Below are positions 1 to 8,874 of a DNA stretch of 64,000 nt, in pieces (position 1 is the first letter of the stretch; the number at the start of each line of letters is the position of its first letter). The notes under the pieces were generated by a model. That model was not told the DNA's origin and did not search any database. It was given only the letters and a program-made list of their open reading frames with translations. A program made the translations under genes and the position numbers. The stretch is from Maribellus sp. YY47 (lineage in GTDB: Bacteria > Bacteroidota > Bacteroidia > Bacteroidales > Prolixibacteraceae): positions 129,172-193,171 of the forward strand of contig NZ_JALGYW010000010.1 in NCBI RefSeq assembly GCF_023111095.1. The letters run 5' to 3'.

Positions 1-1
1 T

Positions 2-112
2 TATGTTGTAAATATCGGGCATGAAGATGGAGTGACATGGACTTATGATGCAAATAATCAGGTTGTTATTTATATTGCTGACGTCCGTTTGTGTAAAACC
101 CCTAATGATTAA
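2..112 (+). CDS. C-terminal end of an unidentified protein (partial, 5' cut off by window edge)
   Basis: One frame is open from the window edge to a TAA at 110-112 and encodes 36 residues, including the stretch GHEDGVTWTYDANNQ. The amino-acid mix (W, Y, D, N, alternating hydrophobics) looks like the end of a secreted beta-rich protein. It sits directly upstream of, and on the same strand as, the lipoprotein at 132, so the two may share an operon. There is too little sequence to name a family. Confidence 0.5.
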   Translation, partial: YVVNIGHEDGVTWTYDANNQVVIYIADVRLCKTPND

Positions 113-131
113 TAACATTCAATTTAGACTC

Positions 132-1943
132 ATGAATATATTTAGAATTTACAAGTCGATTATATATTTTGCGATTGCAACAACCACTCTTTTTATTGCT
201 TGTGATCGTGATAATGATGATGATATTCCGGTGATTGAAGAGGATGTTTATACACCGGTAGAGATGACTCCTGTAAGTGGCCTCCGTATCGCGTGGGACT
301 ATAGCTCTATGCAGCAGTTGGCTGAAAAAGGTAATACTCCGGAAATGATACGTCTTTCCGACTCGTCGTTAGTGATGGTATACGCATCAGAAGGAAGCAT
401 TTATCAGAAAAAAAGTTGGAATAATGGGCTTTCGTGGGATAATCCTTCTGTTTTATTTCCAAAATCGACACATAAAGGTATCGATGGCGATTATGACCTT
501 ACTTATACTGATCTGATGGTTCAGCCAACCATCATACTTTTAAGCGATGGTGACTTATTGGCTGCCTGTGGGGTTAGATACAGTTATACGGTTTCTGACA
601 CTGAAATTAACTTTCCGGCCTCCATCCTGGTAAGGCGCATATCGGGAAATGGGACAGTGATGGAGCCAGTTCAGGAAGTATATTCAAATTTGGGATGTGA
701 GTATCCCGACTTTTTAGAACTTCCTAGCGGTGTTGTTCAACTTTACTTTTCAAACGGTTCTTCTTCTGTTAATATTGAAATGATGAGTTCCACTGCTTTA
801 GTAGTAGAGACGATAGCACAAAGAATCGAAATGTTAAGTTCTGAGGATGGTGGAGAAACTTGGTCCAGTTCTCTTGAAGAATATGGCCCGGATGGCATTT
901 ATTCTGCCTGGACGGGAAGTAAGGTTATTGCATCTCGTTTAAATAAGAATAATAATTGCCCCGCTGCGTCTATTGTAAACAACAATATTGTGGTTGCTTT
1001 TGGTGATAACAATACTGTTACCTATAAACCGTATATCGTTCGCAGCACTGTCGCTGATAATTGGTCATACGCGATTACCGGGGATACTCCTGATCGCGAT
1101 TATGCCCTTTATGAAATTTTGCCGGAAAAGTACAATATGGGAGTTCCGGATTTGATTTCACTCCCGCAGGGAGAGTCTGTTTTGTCGTATGAAACCGATG
1201 CAGGAAGAACCAGTGATAAGAAAATAATGGAAGTAGCAATAAGTAATGAGAATGCGATGGATTTCAAACATCGTACACGTCCTTTCCCTTTTACTCAGGA
1301 TGTAGAAGCGATAGGGAATTCGTTACTGAATTTTAATGATAGTTCTGTTGTTGCGCTAACTTCATCAGATTTTCAAAATAATGAAGTTTTAGCTCCTTGG
1401 ATGATTAAGGGATATTTGATTGATGAACTCACGATAAATAAGAGAGAAATTGAAGACCACCCGATTTTTGTAGGTGGACAGTCTGACGCAAATATTAGGG
1501 TAGGACTTGGTATAGATGAAAACAATCTCTATTTTGAGGTTATAGCCAATGATCAGACTCCGGTTAGCGCGGAAACAGGCACTGAGAGTGGAGATGGTAT
1601 CTACCTGTATATTGATGCGGCAAACCGATCATTACTTGATGTAGATACAGGAATTTCGAAATTCTGGATTTCCTCAACAGGCGAAGTACTTCGTTGGGAC
1701 GGAAAAGAAGGTGTTTGGATAGTTGCTTCTTCTGATGGGATTGACGTAATTGAAACAACGACAGATTCGGGTTATAAACTGGCAATTACATTACCCAAAA
1801 ATAAGTTGGTCAATTTTAGTACCAGCGTTATTCGTTTTGGTGTTGGTTTAACAGATTATGTCACACCTGAACAAGGAAAAACGGAATTATTAGCACTCTG
1901 TGAGGATATGCGTTCCAGCACATGGTTAAAAGTAACTTTTTAA
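132..1943 (+). CDS. BNR-repeat (sialidase-fold) lipoprotein with C-terminal carbohydrate-binding-like domain
   Basis: The 603-aa product starts at the ATG at 132 rather than an in-frame ATG at 45, because only the later start gives a proper lipoprotein signal (MNIFRIYK..., hydrophobic stretch, then LFIAC). The lipidated Cys is followed by an Asp-rich tail, as in Bacteroidota surface lipoproteins. Residues about 60-440 have beta-propeller features, including the Asp-box SSEDGGETW and a degenerate SWNNGLSW. The last 150 residues (motifs GLGIDENNLYFEV, GDGIYLYIDAA) resemble a CBM9-like sandwich that binds sugars. A role in binding or hydrolysing sugars at the cell surface is inferred. I see no convincing sialidase FRIP motif, so substrate and activity are unknown. 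It overlaps nothing, and the preceding gene ends 19 bp upstream. Confidence 0.7.
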   Translation: MNIFRIYKSIIYFAIATTTLFIACDRDNDDDIPVIEEDVYTPVEMTPVSGLRIAWDYSSMQQLAEKGNTPEMIRLSDSSLVMVYASEGSIYQKKSWNNGLSWDNPSVLFPKSTHKGIDGDYDLTYTDLMVQPTIILLSDGDLLAACGVRYSYTVSDTEINFPASILVRRISGNGTVMEPVQEVYSNLGCEYPDFLELPSGVVQLYFSNGSSSVNIEMMSSTALVVETIAQRIEMLSSEDGGETWSSSLEEYGPDGIYSAWTGSKVIASRLNKNNNCPAASIVNNNIVVAFGDNNTVTYKPYIVRSTVADNWSYAITGDTPDRDYALYEILPEKYNMGVPDLISLPQGESVLSYETDAGRTSDKKIMEVAISNENAMDFKHRTRPFPFTQDVEAIGNSLLNFNDSSVVALTSSDFQNNEVLAPWMIKGYLIDELTINKREIEDHPIFVGGQSDANIRVGLGIDENNLYFEVIANDQTPVSAETGTESGDGIYLYIDAANRSLLDVDTGISKFWISSTGEVLRWDGKEGVWIVASSDGIDVIETTTDSGYKLAITLPKNKLVNFSTSVIRFGVGLTDYVTPEQGKTELLALCEDMRSSTWLKVTF

Positions 1944-1989
1944 ACTAGCATTAGTATGATGTAAGAAGTTAGTTAAAGAAATAGAATAG

Positions 1990-2048
1990 ACAAGGTTTTG
2001 GATGTTTTTATCTGGCTGTTGGTTAGATTCTAGCATACAAAACCTTGT
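1990..2048. repeat. 11-bp perfect inverted repeat downstream of the BNR lipoprotein
   Basis: ACAAGGTTTTG (1990-2000) is matched by CAAAACCTTGT (2038-2048) around a 37-nt loop. It could be a weak terminator for the lipoprotein gene or a remnant end of a mobile element. There is no T-tract, so a terminator role is doubtful. The remainder of 1944-2101 shows no gene. Confidence 0.4.
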
Positions 2049-2101
2049 TCTGTTATATAACGGAATTTTTTACAGGCAGAGGCCCATGCTACAACGAATC
2101 T

Positions 2102-2360
2102 TCATAAATTTTGCTTTTCTGCTCCATCCCGAAAGGATTTTGCCTGAACCAATTGGTCTGCCAAAATTTGGATAAGCTTTTCTGCATGAGAATAGCAATC
2201 TTTTTTCATTGTAAAGAGTCTCTTAACCCTCAATGATTCTAAACCTTACCATTTTATTGTCTGCCGGATTTCGGTAAGAATAATAGATAAACCATTGCTT
2301 TTTAGCGTCTCCGCCGCAATCATTCAGCTTGGGCAATATGCAAATTTTGGTTCTTTTCAT
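2102..2360 (-). pseudogene. Decayed tyrosine recombinase (phage-type integrase), N-terminal fragment
   Basis: On the minus strand an ATG at 2360 opens 45 codons reading MKRTKICILPKLNDCGGDAK and then the segment KQWFIYYSYRNP, which is typical of the SAM-like N-terminal part of Bacteroidota site-specific integrases. A TAA at 2223-2225 breaks the frame. Further downstream, after frame changes, HAEKLIQILADQL is readable in another frame and corresponds to the next stretch of the same family. No catalytic domain (R...H-x-x-R...Y) is visible. The fragment lies about 90 bp beyond the 3' end of ssrA on the same strand, the classic position for an integrase that uses the tmRNA gene as attachment site. 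I infer a collapsed integrated element. Confidence 0.7.
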
Positions 2361-2451
2361 GTCTGCATTTTGTCTGTTAAGAATTGTAATCATTCAAAAC
2401 AGACATTTTTTAAATACAAACAACTGTTTTTCAGTCAGTTAGTTTTTATTG

Positions 2452-2843
2452 TGGAGCTGGCGGGAGTCGAACCCGCGTCCAAACGAGGAAGCCACAAGCT
2501 TTCTACATGCTTATCCCCGACTTGATTTTCGAATAAACGCCGGATCAAGGCCACCAACGTTTACCTTAGCTCTTTAATTTTCGCAGAAACGCCAGAGCTT
2601 CGTTTCTGCTAGCTTCGATTTACTTGCACCGCCTGATCGGGCCGCTTCAAAGCATTAGCACCCGGGCGATGTCTCGTCCCAAAACCTAGTTTCGGGATAA
2701 AGGTAACCTACTTAATTCGGTTACGCAGCAAGAGCGTAATTATTTTCGCCAATTATGGTTTGATCATTATTTTAAAAGGTCAACAACCAAAACCCTGCAT
2801 GCTTACCTGCCACTTCTACCCGCTGTCAAAACCAGTCAGCCCC
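2452..2843 (-). ncRNA. ssrA: Transfer-messenger RNA
   Basis: This is a one-piece tmRNA of about 392 nt. The 5' end reads GGGGCTGACTGGTTTTGACA and the 3' tRNA-like end carries GGTTCGACTCCCGCC followed by the acceptor strand ending CAGCTCCA. The 3' CCA is not fully encoded. The acceptor ends pair (GGGGCTG with CAGCTCC, including one G-U). The tag reading frame lies at 2750-2721 and encodes GENNYALAA followed by TAA, the usual Bacteroidota type of proteolysis tag. It rescues stalled ribosomes together with SmpB. The tRNA-like 3' end faces the integrase remnant at 2102-2360, so the locus has probably served as an integration site. Confidence 0.95.
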
Positions 2844-2933
2844 GTAGAAACGCTGCAAAGATAAGAAATATTTATGTTCTTATTTTGCTCCTTTGTAAAG
2901 ATGAATTAAAGACTTAAAACGCCAATGAGGGAA

Positions 2934-4838
2934 CTATTTGTACCACTGCTCAATAGCCGCCATGTTTATTTCGTTTTCGATGTTTTTGGCGGCAGGAGTG
3001 TAAAGAAAATCCAGCTCTTTCGCGAATTGTTCCACCACTTGTCCGCGTACCATTTTCATCGTCGCATTCAGCATTTTATTATCGGCAGTAAACGCATAGG
3101 GGAGAACCGCAACTGTAGTGGGTAGCCAGCGTTCAGGGAACATCCCTTCGTATTTTCCGCCTTTTTTGTAGTCGTTAATTTCTGCCTGAATGATTCGAAT
3201 AGCTTCCCGATTACCTTGGGGAGTTCCTTTTTCGATATTGCGGTTTTTTAATTCACGATTGATGGCTTCCATATCGGGAACTACCATTCCGACAGTATAC
3301 GGATTTTGATTGTTGTAGAGCATGATTTGCTGAATGTAGGGCGATTGGTCAACAACTGCTTCTTCAATACCTTCAGGACTGTATTTCTCTCCGTCGTTAC
3401 TGATAAGGAGACTTTTAAAACGACCAAGTACATACAGAAAATTATCTTTGCCCATGTAGCCCATGTCGCCGGTATGTAACCACCCATTTTTCAAGGCTTC
3501 AGCGCTTGCAGTAGGATTGTTCCAGTACCCCAGCATAACGTTGTCGCCTTTTATACAGATTTCACCTTTCTGTCCCACCGGAAGTTCTTTTCCATCCTCA
3601 TCCACAATTTTTAGCTCCAGGTTTTTTACCAGTTTGCCCGATGACCCGAATTTTACATCATTCGGAATATTGGATGAGATAACCGGAGCTGCTTCCGTTA
3701 ACCCGTATCCCTGGCATATCGGCATACCTATAGCATAAAAATATTTTTGAAGTTCTACATCGAGAAGGGCGCCTCCGCCGATAAAGAACTTCAGATTTCC
3801 TCCAAAACCATCTCTGACCTTGCTAAAAATAATCTGATCAAAAATCCAGTATAGAGGCTTCAGGAAAAAGCGATATCCTTTTCCGCGGTTATTCCCGTAA
3901 CCATTGTGGGCATAGGCAACTTTTAACGCAAAGTTGTAAAGTTTAAACAGGCCTTCTCCTTTTTTGCGAATTCCTGATTCAATATTTTTTCTGAACGTTT
4001 TGGAATAGGCAGGCACGCTCATCATAAGCTTGGGTTTTATTTCCTGAATATTTTTGGGAATGTTTTTCAGGGTTTCAAGCGGAGTATTGCCCACTTCAAC
4101 CGAGGCGATGCTTGCTCCCTTGTACATGAAAACATACAGGCAGGTAGTGTGTGCAAAAGCATGGTCCCATGGCAAAATCGCTAAAGTTGTCCACTCTTGT
4201 TTCAGATCGAGGAGAGAGTTCGATTGTACAACGTTTGCTGCATAGTTTAAATGCGAAAGCATAATTCCCTTTGGATCGGCCGTTGTTCCCGATGTATAGG
4301 AAATATTAGCCACATCATTGGGTTCAACTCCCGTCCAAACAGCTTCTACCTGCTCCGGACTTTCTTGTCTGAATATTGCTCCGGAACTTAAGATCTTGCT
4401 ATAGTCAATTTCCTGTTCTCCCGGATTTTCTTTCCCGTCGAGGTAAACTATTTTTTCCAGGTCAGGTAGCTCATTTCTGATGTCTTCTACCTTGATCTGA
4501 TGTTGTTTCGAAACAAAAATATATTTGGCGCCACTGTGTTTCAGTCGAAAGGTTAGTTCATTTTCCTGCAGACGAACCGACAACGGAACGTTAATGCCTC
4601 CTGCATACAGCATTCCAAGTTCGCTGATAATCCAGTCGTTACGACCGTCAGCCAGTAAGGCAGCACGATCGCCTTTTTTGAATCCCATCTGAATCAGGCC
4701 GGCAGCCAGGTCCAAAACTTTATCGTGGGTTTCTTTGTAGGTTGTACCTTCGTACTTCCCATTTTTCTTTTCCCAGAGGTAAATGTTATCTGGATAATTG
4801 GCAACAGCAGTTTCAAAAAGTTCGATGATGGTTTTCAT
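2934..4838 (-). CDS. AMP-dependent long-chain acyl-CoA synthetase (FadD/FAA1-like)
   Basis: The 634-aa protein is of the ANL superfamily and would activate fatty acids to acyl-AMP and then acyl-CoA. The start is placed at the ATG at 4838 (MKTIIELFETAV). A 30-residue upstream extension to 4928 is rich in Phe and runs into the galM terminator, so it is unlikely to be translated. Visible motifs are YTSGTTADPKG near residue 180 (P-loop-like A3), GYGLTEAAPV (A5), LHTGDMG (A7) and GRFKSLLISNDGEK (A8). The insertion-rich N-terminal half and the length match the long-chain FadD15-like branch. It is transcribed in the same direction as galM but separated from it by a terminator, so it is probably an independent unit. 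The exact chain-length preference cannot be read from sequence. Confidence 0.88.
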   Translation of the reverse strand: MKTIIELFETAVANYPDNIYLWEKKNGKYEGTTYKETHDKVLDLAAGLIQMGFKKGDRAALLADGRNDWIISELGMLYAGGINVPLSVRLQENELTFRLKHSGAKYIFVSKQHQIKVEDIRNELPDLEKIVYLDGKENPGEQEIDYSKILSSGAIFRQESPEQVEAVWTGVEPNDVANISYTSGTTADPKGIMLSHLNYAANVVQSNSLLDLKQEWTTLAILPWDHAFAHTTCLYVFMYKGASIASVEVGNTPLETLKNIPKNIQEIKPKLMMSVPAYSKTFRKNIESGIRKKGEGLFKLYNFALKVAYAHNGYGNNRGKGYRFFLKPLYWIFDQIIFSKVRDGFGGNLKFFIGGGALLDVELQKYFYAIGMPICQGYGLTEAAPVISSNIPNDVKFGSSGKLVKNLELKIVDEDGKELPVGQKGEICIKGDNVMLGYWNNPTASAEALKNGWLHTGDMGYMGKDNFLYVLGRFKSLLISNDGEKYSPEGIEEAVVDQSPYIQQIMLYNNQNPYTVGMVVPDMEAINRELKNRNIEKGTPQGNREAIRIIQAEINDYKKGGKYEGMFPERWLPTTVAVLPYAFTADNKMLNATMKMVRGQVVEQFAKELDFLYTPAAKNIENEINMAAIEQWYK

Positions 4839-4910
4839 AACGTTGGACAGTTTTTGTTCATGGAAGTCAAAAATAGAAAAAATGTTCTTCTGAAAAAGGG
4901 GGTAAAAGAA

Positions 4911-4930
4911 AAATGCCCTTTCGGGCATTT
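4911..4930 (-). terminator. Rho-independent terminator of galM
   Basis: AAATGCCC (4911-4918) pairs with GGGCATTT (4923-4930) around a 4-nt loop, immediately after the galM stop codon at 4932-4934. On the minus strand it is followed by a T-rich run (TTCTTTT). It separates galM from the acyl-CoA synthetase gene. Confidence 0.8.
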
Positions 4931-4931
4931 C

Positions 4932-5972
4932 TTATTCGGTAATAAACTTGTAAACGGTTTTTTCGTTGTATTGCTCTCCGGGTTTGAGCATTACTGTCGG
5001 AAATTTGGGATGATGAACCGAATCGGGATAGTGTTGTGTTTCGAGCGCAACACCCGCGAAACTTCCAAATTTCGTTTTATCATTGATGGTTAACTCCGGA
5101 ATCCAGTAGCCTGTGTACAGCTGCATTCCCGGCTGAGTGGTGTGAACTTCTACTTTTCGGCCGCTGTTAGCTTCGCTCAGGCATCCGATGTAATTTAATT
5201 CGCCATCTTGTTCATCGAACACAAAATTGTCGTCGTAGCCCATTTCAAGTCCGGCAGCGCCCAATTTTTTGGGTGTATTAAAATCAAATGCAGTACCAAC
5301 CACCGGCACTATTTTGCCTGTCGGAATCTGCTCAATCATCTCGGTCATAGTGGTGGCAGTAAGTTCCAGTTCGTGGTTCAAAATGTTTTCCTTAAATCCG
5401 GTAAGGTTGAAATAGGTGTGATTGGTTAAATTAACCACAGTGGTTTTGTCGGTTTCAGCATAATACTGAATACCCAGCTCGTTTTCTTTATTTAAGGTGT
5501 AAATACAGGTTACCTTCAGATTTCCCGGGTAGTTTTCTTCGCCGTCGGGACTTAAATAAGTCAGTTTTACACCTACCTGCGATTCTTCTTCGATTACTTC
5601 GGCGTCAAAAAGACGACGATCGAAACCCGTAATACCGCCGTGTAAATGGTTAGGGCCGTTGTTGATGGCTAAATCATAGGTGGCTCCTTCAATTTCGAGA
5701 TGACCTTTGGCAATGCGGTTGCCACATCTGCCAATGATGGCTCCAAAGTAGGGGTAGTTTCCCAGATATTTTTCGCTGTAATAGGTTTCCAGATCGTCGA
5801 AACCACAAACCACATTTTCAATGCTGCCGTTTTTGTTGGGCATGTCGATGGAAGTAATAATTCCACCATAGTTGGTTATTTTTATTGTAATCGAATTGTT
5901 CTCAAGCGTAAAAAGAAGTGCTTCGGTTCCGTCTTTTAGCGTTCCGAATTTTTTTGTTGTAATCATCATCAT
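4932..5972 (-). CDS. galM: Aldose 1-epimerase (galactose mutarotase)
   Basis: The 346-aa protein interconverts alpha and beta anomers of galactose or glucose, supplying alpha-D-galactose to galactokinase. The family motifs are present: NGPNHLHGG around residues 105-113, NLTNHTYFNL at 181-190 with the conserved His185, and VALETQHYPD at 308-317 with Glu311, the presumed general base. Length is normal and no signal peptide is seen, so it should be cytoplasmic. Three consecutive ATG codons precede ITTKKFG, so the exact start could be 5972, 5969 or 5966. It is divergent from the GntR-type regulator at 6135 across a 162-bp control region, consistent with joint control of galactose genes. Confidence 0.93.
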   Translation of the reverse strand: MMMITTKKFGTLKDGTEALLFTLENNSITIKITNYGGIITSIDMPNKNGSIENVVCGFDDLETYYSEKYLGNYPYFGAIIGRCGNRIAKGHLEIEGATYDLAINNGPNHLHGGITGFDRRLFDAEVIEEESQVGVKLTYLSPDGEENYPGNLKVTCIYTLNKENELGIQYYAETDKTTVVNLTNHTYFNLTGFKENILNHELELTATTMTEMIEQIPTGKIVPVVGTAFDFNTPKKLGAAGLEMGYDDNFVFDEQDGELNYIGCLSEANSGRKVEVHTTQPGMQLYTGYWIPELTINDKTKFGSFAGVALETQHYPDSVHHPKFPTVMLKPGEQYNEKTVYKFITE

Positions 5973-6134
5973 TTATAAGGTTTTAACTGGAATAATTATA
6001 TTCGTTTTTTTATGGATAATCGTGTTAATCGACAAAATTGCGAAAAAAGCTTTTTAACTGGTAGGTACTGGTGGTGTTTTATAGCATGTTTTTATACGAA
6101 AAAACTTCTATTTTTGCACTCATAATTACAACCA
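5973..6134. promoter_or_regulatory. Divergent control region between galM and the GntR-type regulator
   Basis: The region carries a rightward TAnnTTTG -7 box (TATTTTTG at 6109-6116), 19 bp before the regulator's ATG. It also holds a 10-bp direct repeat TTTTAACTGG at 5981-5990 and 6052-6061, 71 bp apart, one copy near each gene. The direct repeat is a candidate binding site for the adjacent regulator, by inference only. Confidence 0.45.
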
Positions 6135-7142
6135 ATGGCTAGCAAACGTGTAATTCGAATTGATTCAAGGTCGTCTCGGCCAAAGTACAGACAGATAATA
6201 GATTCTATATATCAGGCCATTGAAAAGAAAATGGTAAAGAAGGGGGATAAAATTCCGTCGATCAATGAAATTTGTGCCGATTTCAACCTGAGCCGCGACA
6301 CTGTGCTGGTGGCTTTCAACGAACTGAAATCAAAAGGAGTTATTCGCAGCCAGCCCGGTAAAGGGTATTATATTGCTACCACCGAGGTTCAGATTGAAGA
6401 AAAGGTATTTGTTCTTTTTGATGAATTGAACGCCTTTAAGGAAGACCTTTATAACTCGTTGATTAATTCGCTGAAAGGCAGGGCTACGGTTGAAGTTTAT
6501 TTTCATCATTTTAATTATAAGGTTTTCAAAAACCTGATTACCGAGTGTGTCGGGAATTACACATCGTATATAATTATGCCTGCCACTTTTGATAATATTA
6601 GTCATTTGGTTTCGAAACTTCCTCAAGATAAGGTTTACATTTTGGACCGCCTGAAAAAGGACTTGAAAGCTTACCCGGTGGTGTACCAGGATTTTGAGCG
6701 GGATTTGTACGATGCAATGGTGGAAGGAAGCGCGCTGTTAAAAAAATACCGCAAACTGGTTTTTGTAAATCCCGGGGGAAAAGAACCGGTTGAACGGGTT
6801 GCCGGATTTGTAAAATACTGTACCGAGCGCGATATTGAACACGAAGTAATCAAATCGTTACACGGAGTGAATCCGTCGATGTACGAAGCCTATTTTCTTA
6901 TTTCTGACCGCGATTTGGTGGAAGTAGTAAAAATGGCTAAAAAGTATAAATATAAATTGGGTAAACGATTCGGGATTGTTTCGTTTAACGATACCACGTT
7001 AAAAGAAGTGGTATCAGGAGGGATTACCACCATTTCGACCGATTTTACCGAAATGGGGAAAAGCCTCGCTCAAATGGTATTGACCAAAAAGGCCGGACAG
7101 ATCCGCAACCCGGCCAAGCTGATTGTAAGACATAGTCTGTAA
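6135..7142 (+). CDS. GntR-family transcriptional regulator with LacI-like sugar-binding C-terminal domain
   Basis: The 335-aa product has an N-terminal winged helix (about residues 10-80; signature SINEICADFNLSRDTV followed by GVIRSQPGKGYYI). The C-terminal part (about 90-335) is of the periplasmic-binding-protein type, ending with FGIVSFNDTTLKEV and a TTISTDF stretch. Bacteroidota proteins of this architecture sense sugars and repress or activate adjacent sugar genes. It stands between galM (divergent) and galK (48 bp downstream, same strand), so galactose or a derivative is the likely effector. The effector identity is inference. Confidence 0.85.
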   Translation: MASKRVIRIDSRSSRPKYRQIIDSIYQAIEKKMVKKGDKIPSINEICADFNLSRDTVLVAFNELKSKGVIRSQPGKGYYIATTEVQIEEKVFVLFDELNAFKEDLYNSLINSLKGRATVEVYFHHFNYKVFKNLITECVGNYTSYIIMPATFDNISHLVSKLPQDKVYILDRLKKDLKAYPVVYQDFERDLYDAMVEGSALLKKYRKLVFVNPGGKEPVERVAGFVKYCTERDIEHEVIKSLHGVNPSMYEAYFLISDRDLVEVVKMAKKYKYKLGKRFGIVSFNDTTLKEVVSGGITTISTDFTEMGKSLAQMVLTKKAGQIRNPAKLIVRHSL

Positions 7143-7190
7143 ACGGAAATACATTAAGAATATCTATAAAAGTAATTAACGCATAAAATT

Positions 7191-8480
7191 ATGGCAAAAG
7201 TTAGCACATTATTAGAGAAGATCAACGGTGGAAATAATCCTGTTTTTCAGGAATTATACGGAACCGATTCCAGTGTTTTAAAAGCTCAGGCCGACAGATA
7301 CGCGGCTTTGATGAATGAGTTTGTAACAGTTTACGGAACAGACGATTTAAGCTTGTTTAGTTCACCCGGGCGTACTGAAATTGGCGGTAATCATACCGAC
7401 CATAACTACGGACGCGTTTTGGCCGGTGCTGTAAACCTCGACAACATTGCGGTTGCTGCAGCAAACGGAACAGAAACCATTCGCATCAAATCTGCAGGCT
7501 ATCCTGAATTTCAGGTTGATCTTTCTGATTTAACTATCGACGAATCAAAATTTTATACTTCAGGCGCATTGGTAAAAGGTATCTGCGCGAAAATGAAGGA
7601 AAACGGGTATACCATTGGCGGTTTCGACGCCTGTATCGAAGGTCGTGTACCAAAAGGTTCAGGGCTTAGTTCCTCTGCCTCGTTTGAAGTGTTGATCGGT
7701 GCCATCATCAACGAATTATTCAACGACGGTAAAATGCCGGCTGTTGAAAACGCAATCATTGGCCAATGGTCTGAAAACAATTACTTTGGAAAACCTTGTG
7801 GTTTAATGGACCAAACTGCTTGTTCGGTTGGAGGTTTGATTACAATCGATTTTAAAGATCCGGCAAACCCAATCGTAAAGGAAGTTGATTTCGACTTTGT
7901 TTCTACGGGTTTTGCGCTGGTAATTACCGATGTCGGTGGTGGTCACGATGATCCTGCATCTCAGGCAGAATATGCTTCGCTGCCAACCGAAATGAAATCG
8001 GTAGCTGCTGAACTGGGCGCAAAAGTGTTACGTGAAGTTACACTGGAACAAATTGTTGAGAAAATTCCGGCTATTCGCAGCAAAACAGGAGATCGCGCCA
8101 TTCTTCGTGCTTATCACTTCCAGGGCGACAATCAGCGTGTGGTTGATCAGGTTGCTGCACTCGAGAACAACGATTTCCATTCGTTCCTGAAAATGGTGGT
8201 TGAATCGGGGTACAGTTCTTACATGTACAACCAGAATATTTACGATATAGTGCATAAAGACGAGCAGGTCGTTTCGGTGGCGCTGGCATTAAGCGAAATG
8301 GTGCTGAAAGGCTCAGGTGCATGGCGAGTTCACGGTGGTGGTTTTGGTGGTACTATTCAGGCGTTTGTTCCACAGGATAAACTGGAAGAGTATGTAAAAA
8401 CTCTGGAGCATGTATACGGAGAAGGATCATGCCACAAGCTGTTTATTCGTTCAAAAGGATCGATAAAACTGGAGCTTTAA
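7191..8480 (+). CDS. galK: Galactokinase
   Basis: The 429-aa GHMP kinase phosphorylates alpha-D-galactose at C1 with ATP. Its three family motifs are clear: SSPGRTEIGGNHTDHNYG at residues 57-74 (galactokinase signature), GRVPKGSGLSSSASFE at 151-166 (ATP-binding loop), and HGGGFGGTIQAF near the C-terminus. The MDQ containing the catalytic Asp207 is also present. It is some 40 residues longer than the E. coli enzyme, mostly at the N-terminus. It directly follows the GntR-type regulator and precedes two sugar transporters. No galT or galE is in this window, so the Leloir pathway must be completed elsewhere. Confidence 0.95.
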   Translation: MAKVSTLLEKINGGNNPVFQELYGTDSSVLKAQADRYAALMNEFVTVYGTDDLSLFSSPGRTEIGGNHTDHNYGRVLAGAVNLDNIAVAAANGTETIRIKSAGYPEFQVDLSDLTIDESKFYTSGALVKGICAKMKENGYTIGGFDACIEGRVPKGSGLSSSASFEVLIGAIINELFNDGKMPAVENAIIGQWSENNYFGKPCGLMDQTACSVGGLITIDFKDPANPIVKEVDFDFVSTGFALVITDVGGGHDDPASQAEYASLPTEMKSVAAELGAKVLREVTLEQIVEKIPAIRSKTGDRAILRAYHFQGDNQRVVDQVAALENNDFHSFLKMVVESGYSSYMYNQNIYDIVHKDEQVVSVALALSEMVLKGSGAWRVHGGGFGGTIQAFVPQDKLEEYVKTLEHVYGEGSCHKLFIRSKGSIKLEL

Positions 8481-8874
8481 CCGATTTTTTATTGGGAGCT
8501 GATTTAGTTGGTGAAATGCTCGGTACATTGGATTGAACGTTGAATTATTGCTTTACCGAGGGGGCGAAATGTGTAGTAATGAGGTGAAAAAAAGCAATTG
8601 AAAAGTTCGAAGAATCGGATGTTATTTTATCTTTGGGGGCGAAAGAAGAATTTTCAAGCCTTCACGGTTCTGAGAATTTGTTTTTCAACCTAAATTGACT
8701 TTAGCAGATTTTATGACTTTCGATGTACAAAGCAAATCATGTTTTAAACGCATTCAGCTTAAACTGAACGTGTTTAGCGGTTGTTGTCGCCCATCTGAAT
8801 TTCCCGGTATTTTCAACATAAAATGATCAAGAACAAAAAAGAATCTATAACTACTTAAAATCATTACATTTATT
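8481..8874 (+). other. 394-bp gap between galK and the MFS transporter with no gene
   Basis: I find no coding frame, RNA gene or strong hairpin here. The gap is long for an operon, so the transporter at 8875 probably has its own promoter. Confidence 0.5.

Noticed and set aside
2295-2525. 76-codon plus-strand frame over the tmRNA 3' end
   Set aside because: It runs through the tRNA-like end of ssrA and the integrase remnant in the opposite direction; no family signal.
4839-4928. 30-residue N-terminal extension of the acyl-CoA synthetase
   Set aside because: Runs into the galM terminator and has no family similarity; ATG at 4838 is the family-consistent start.
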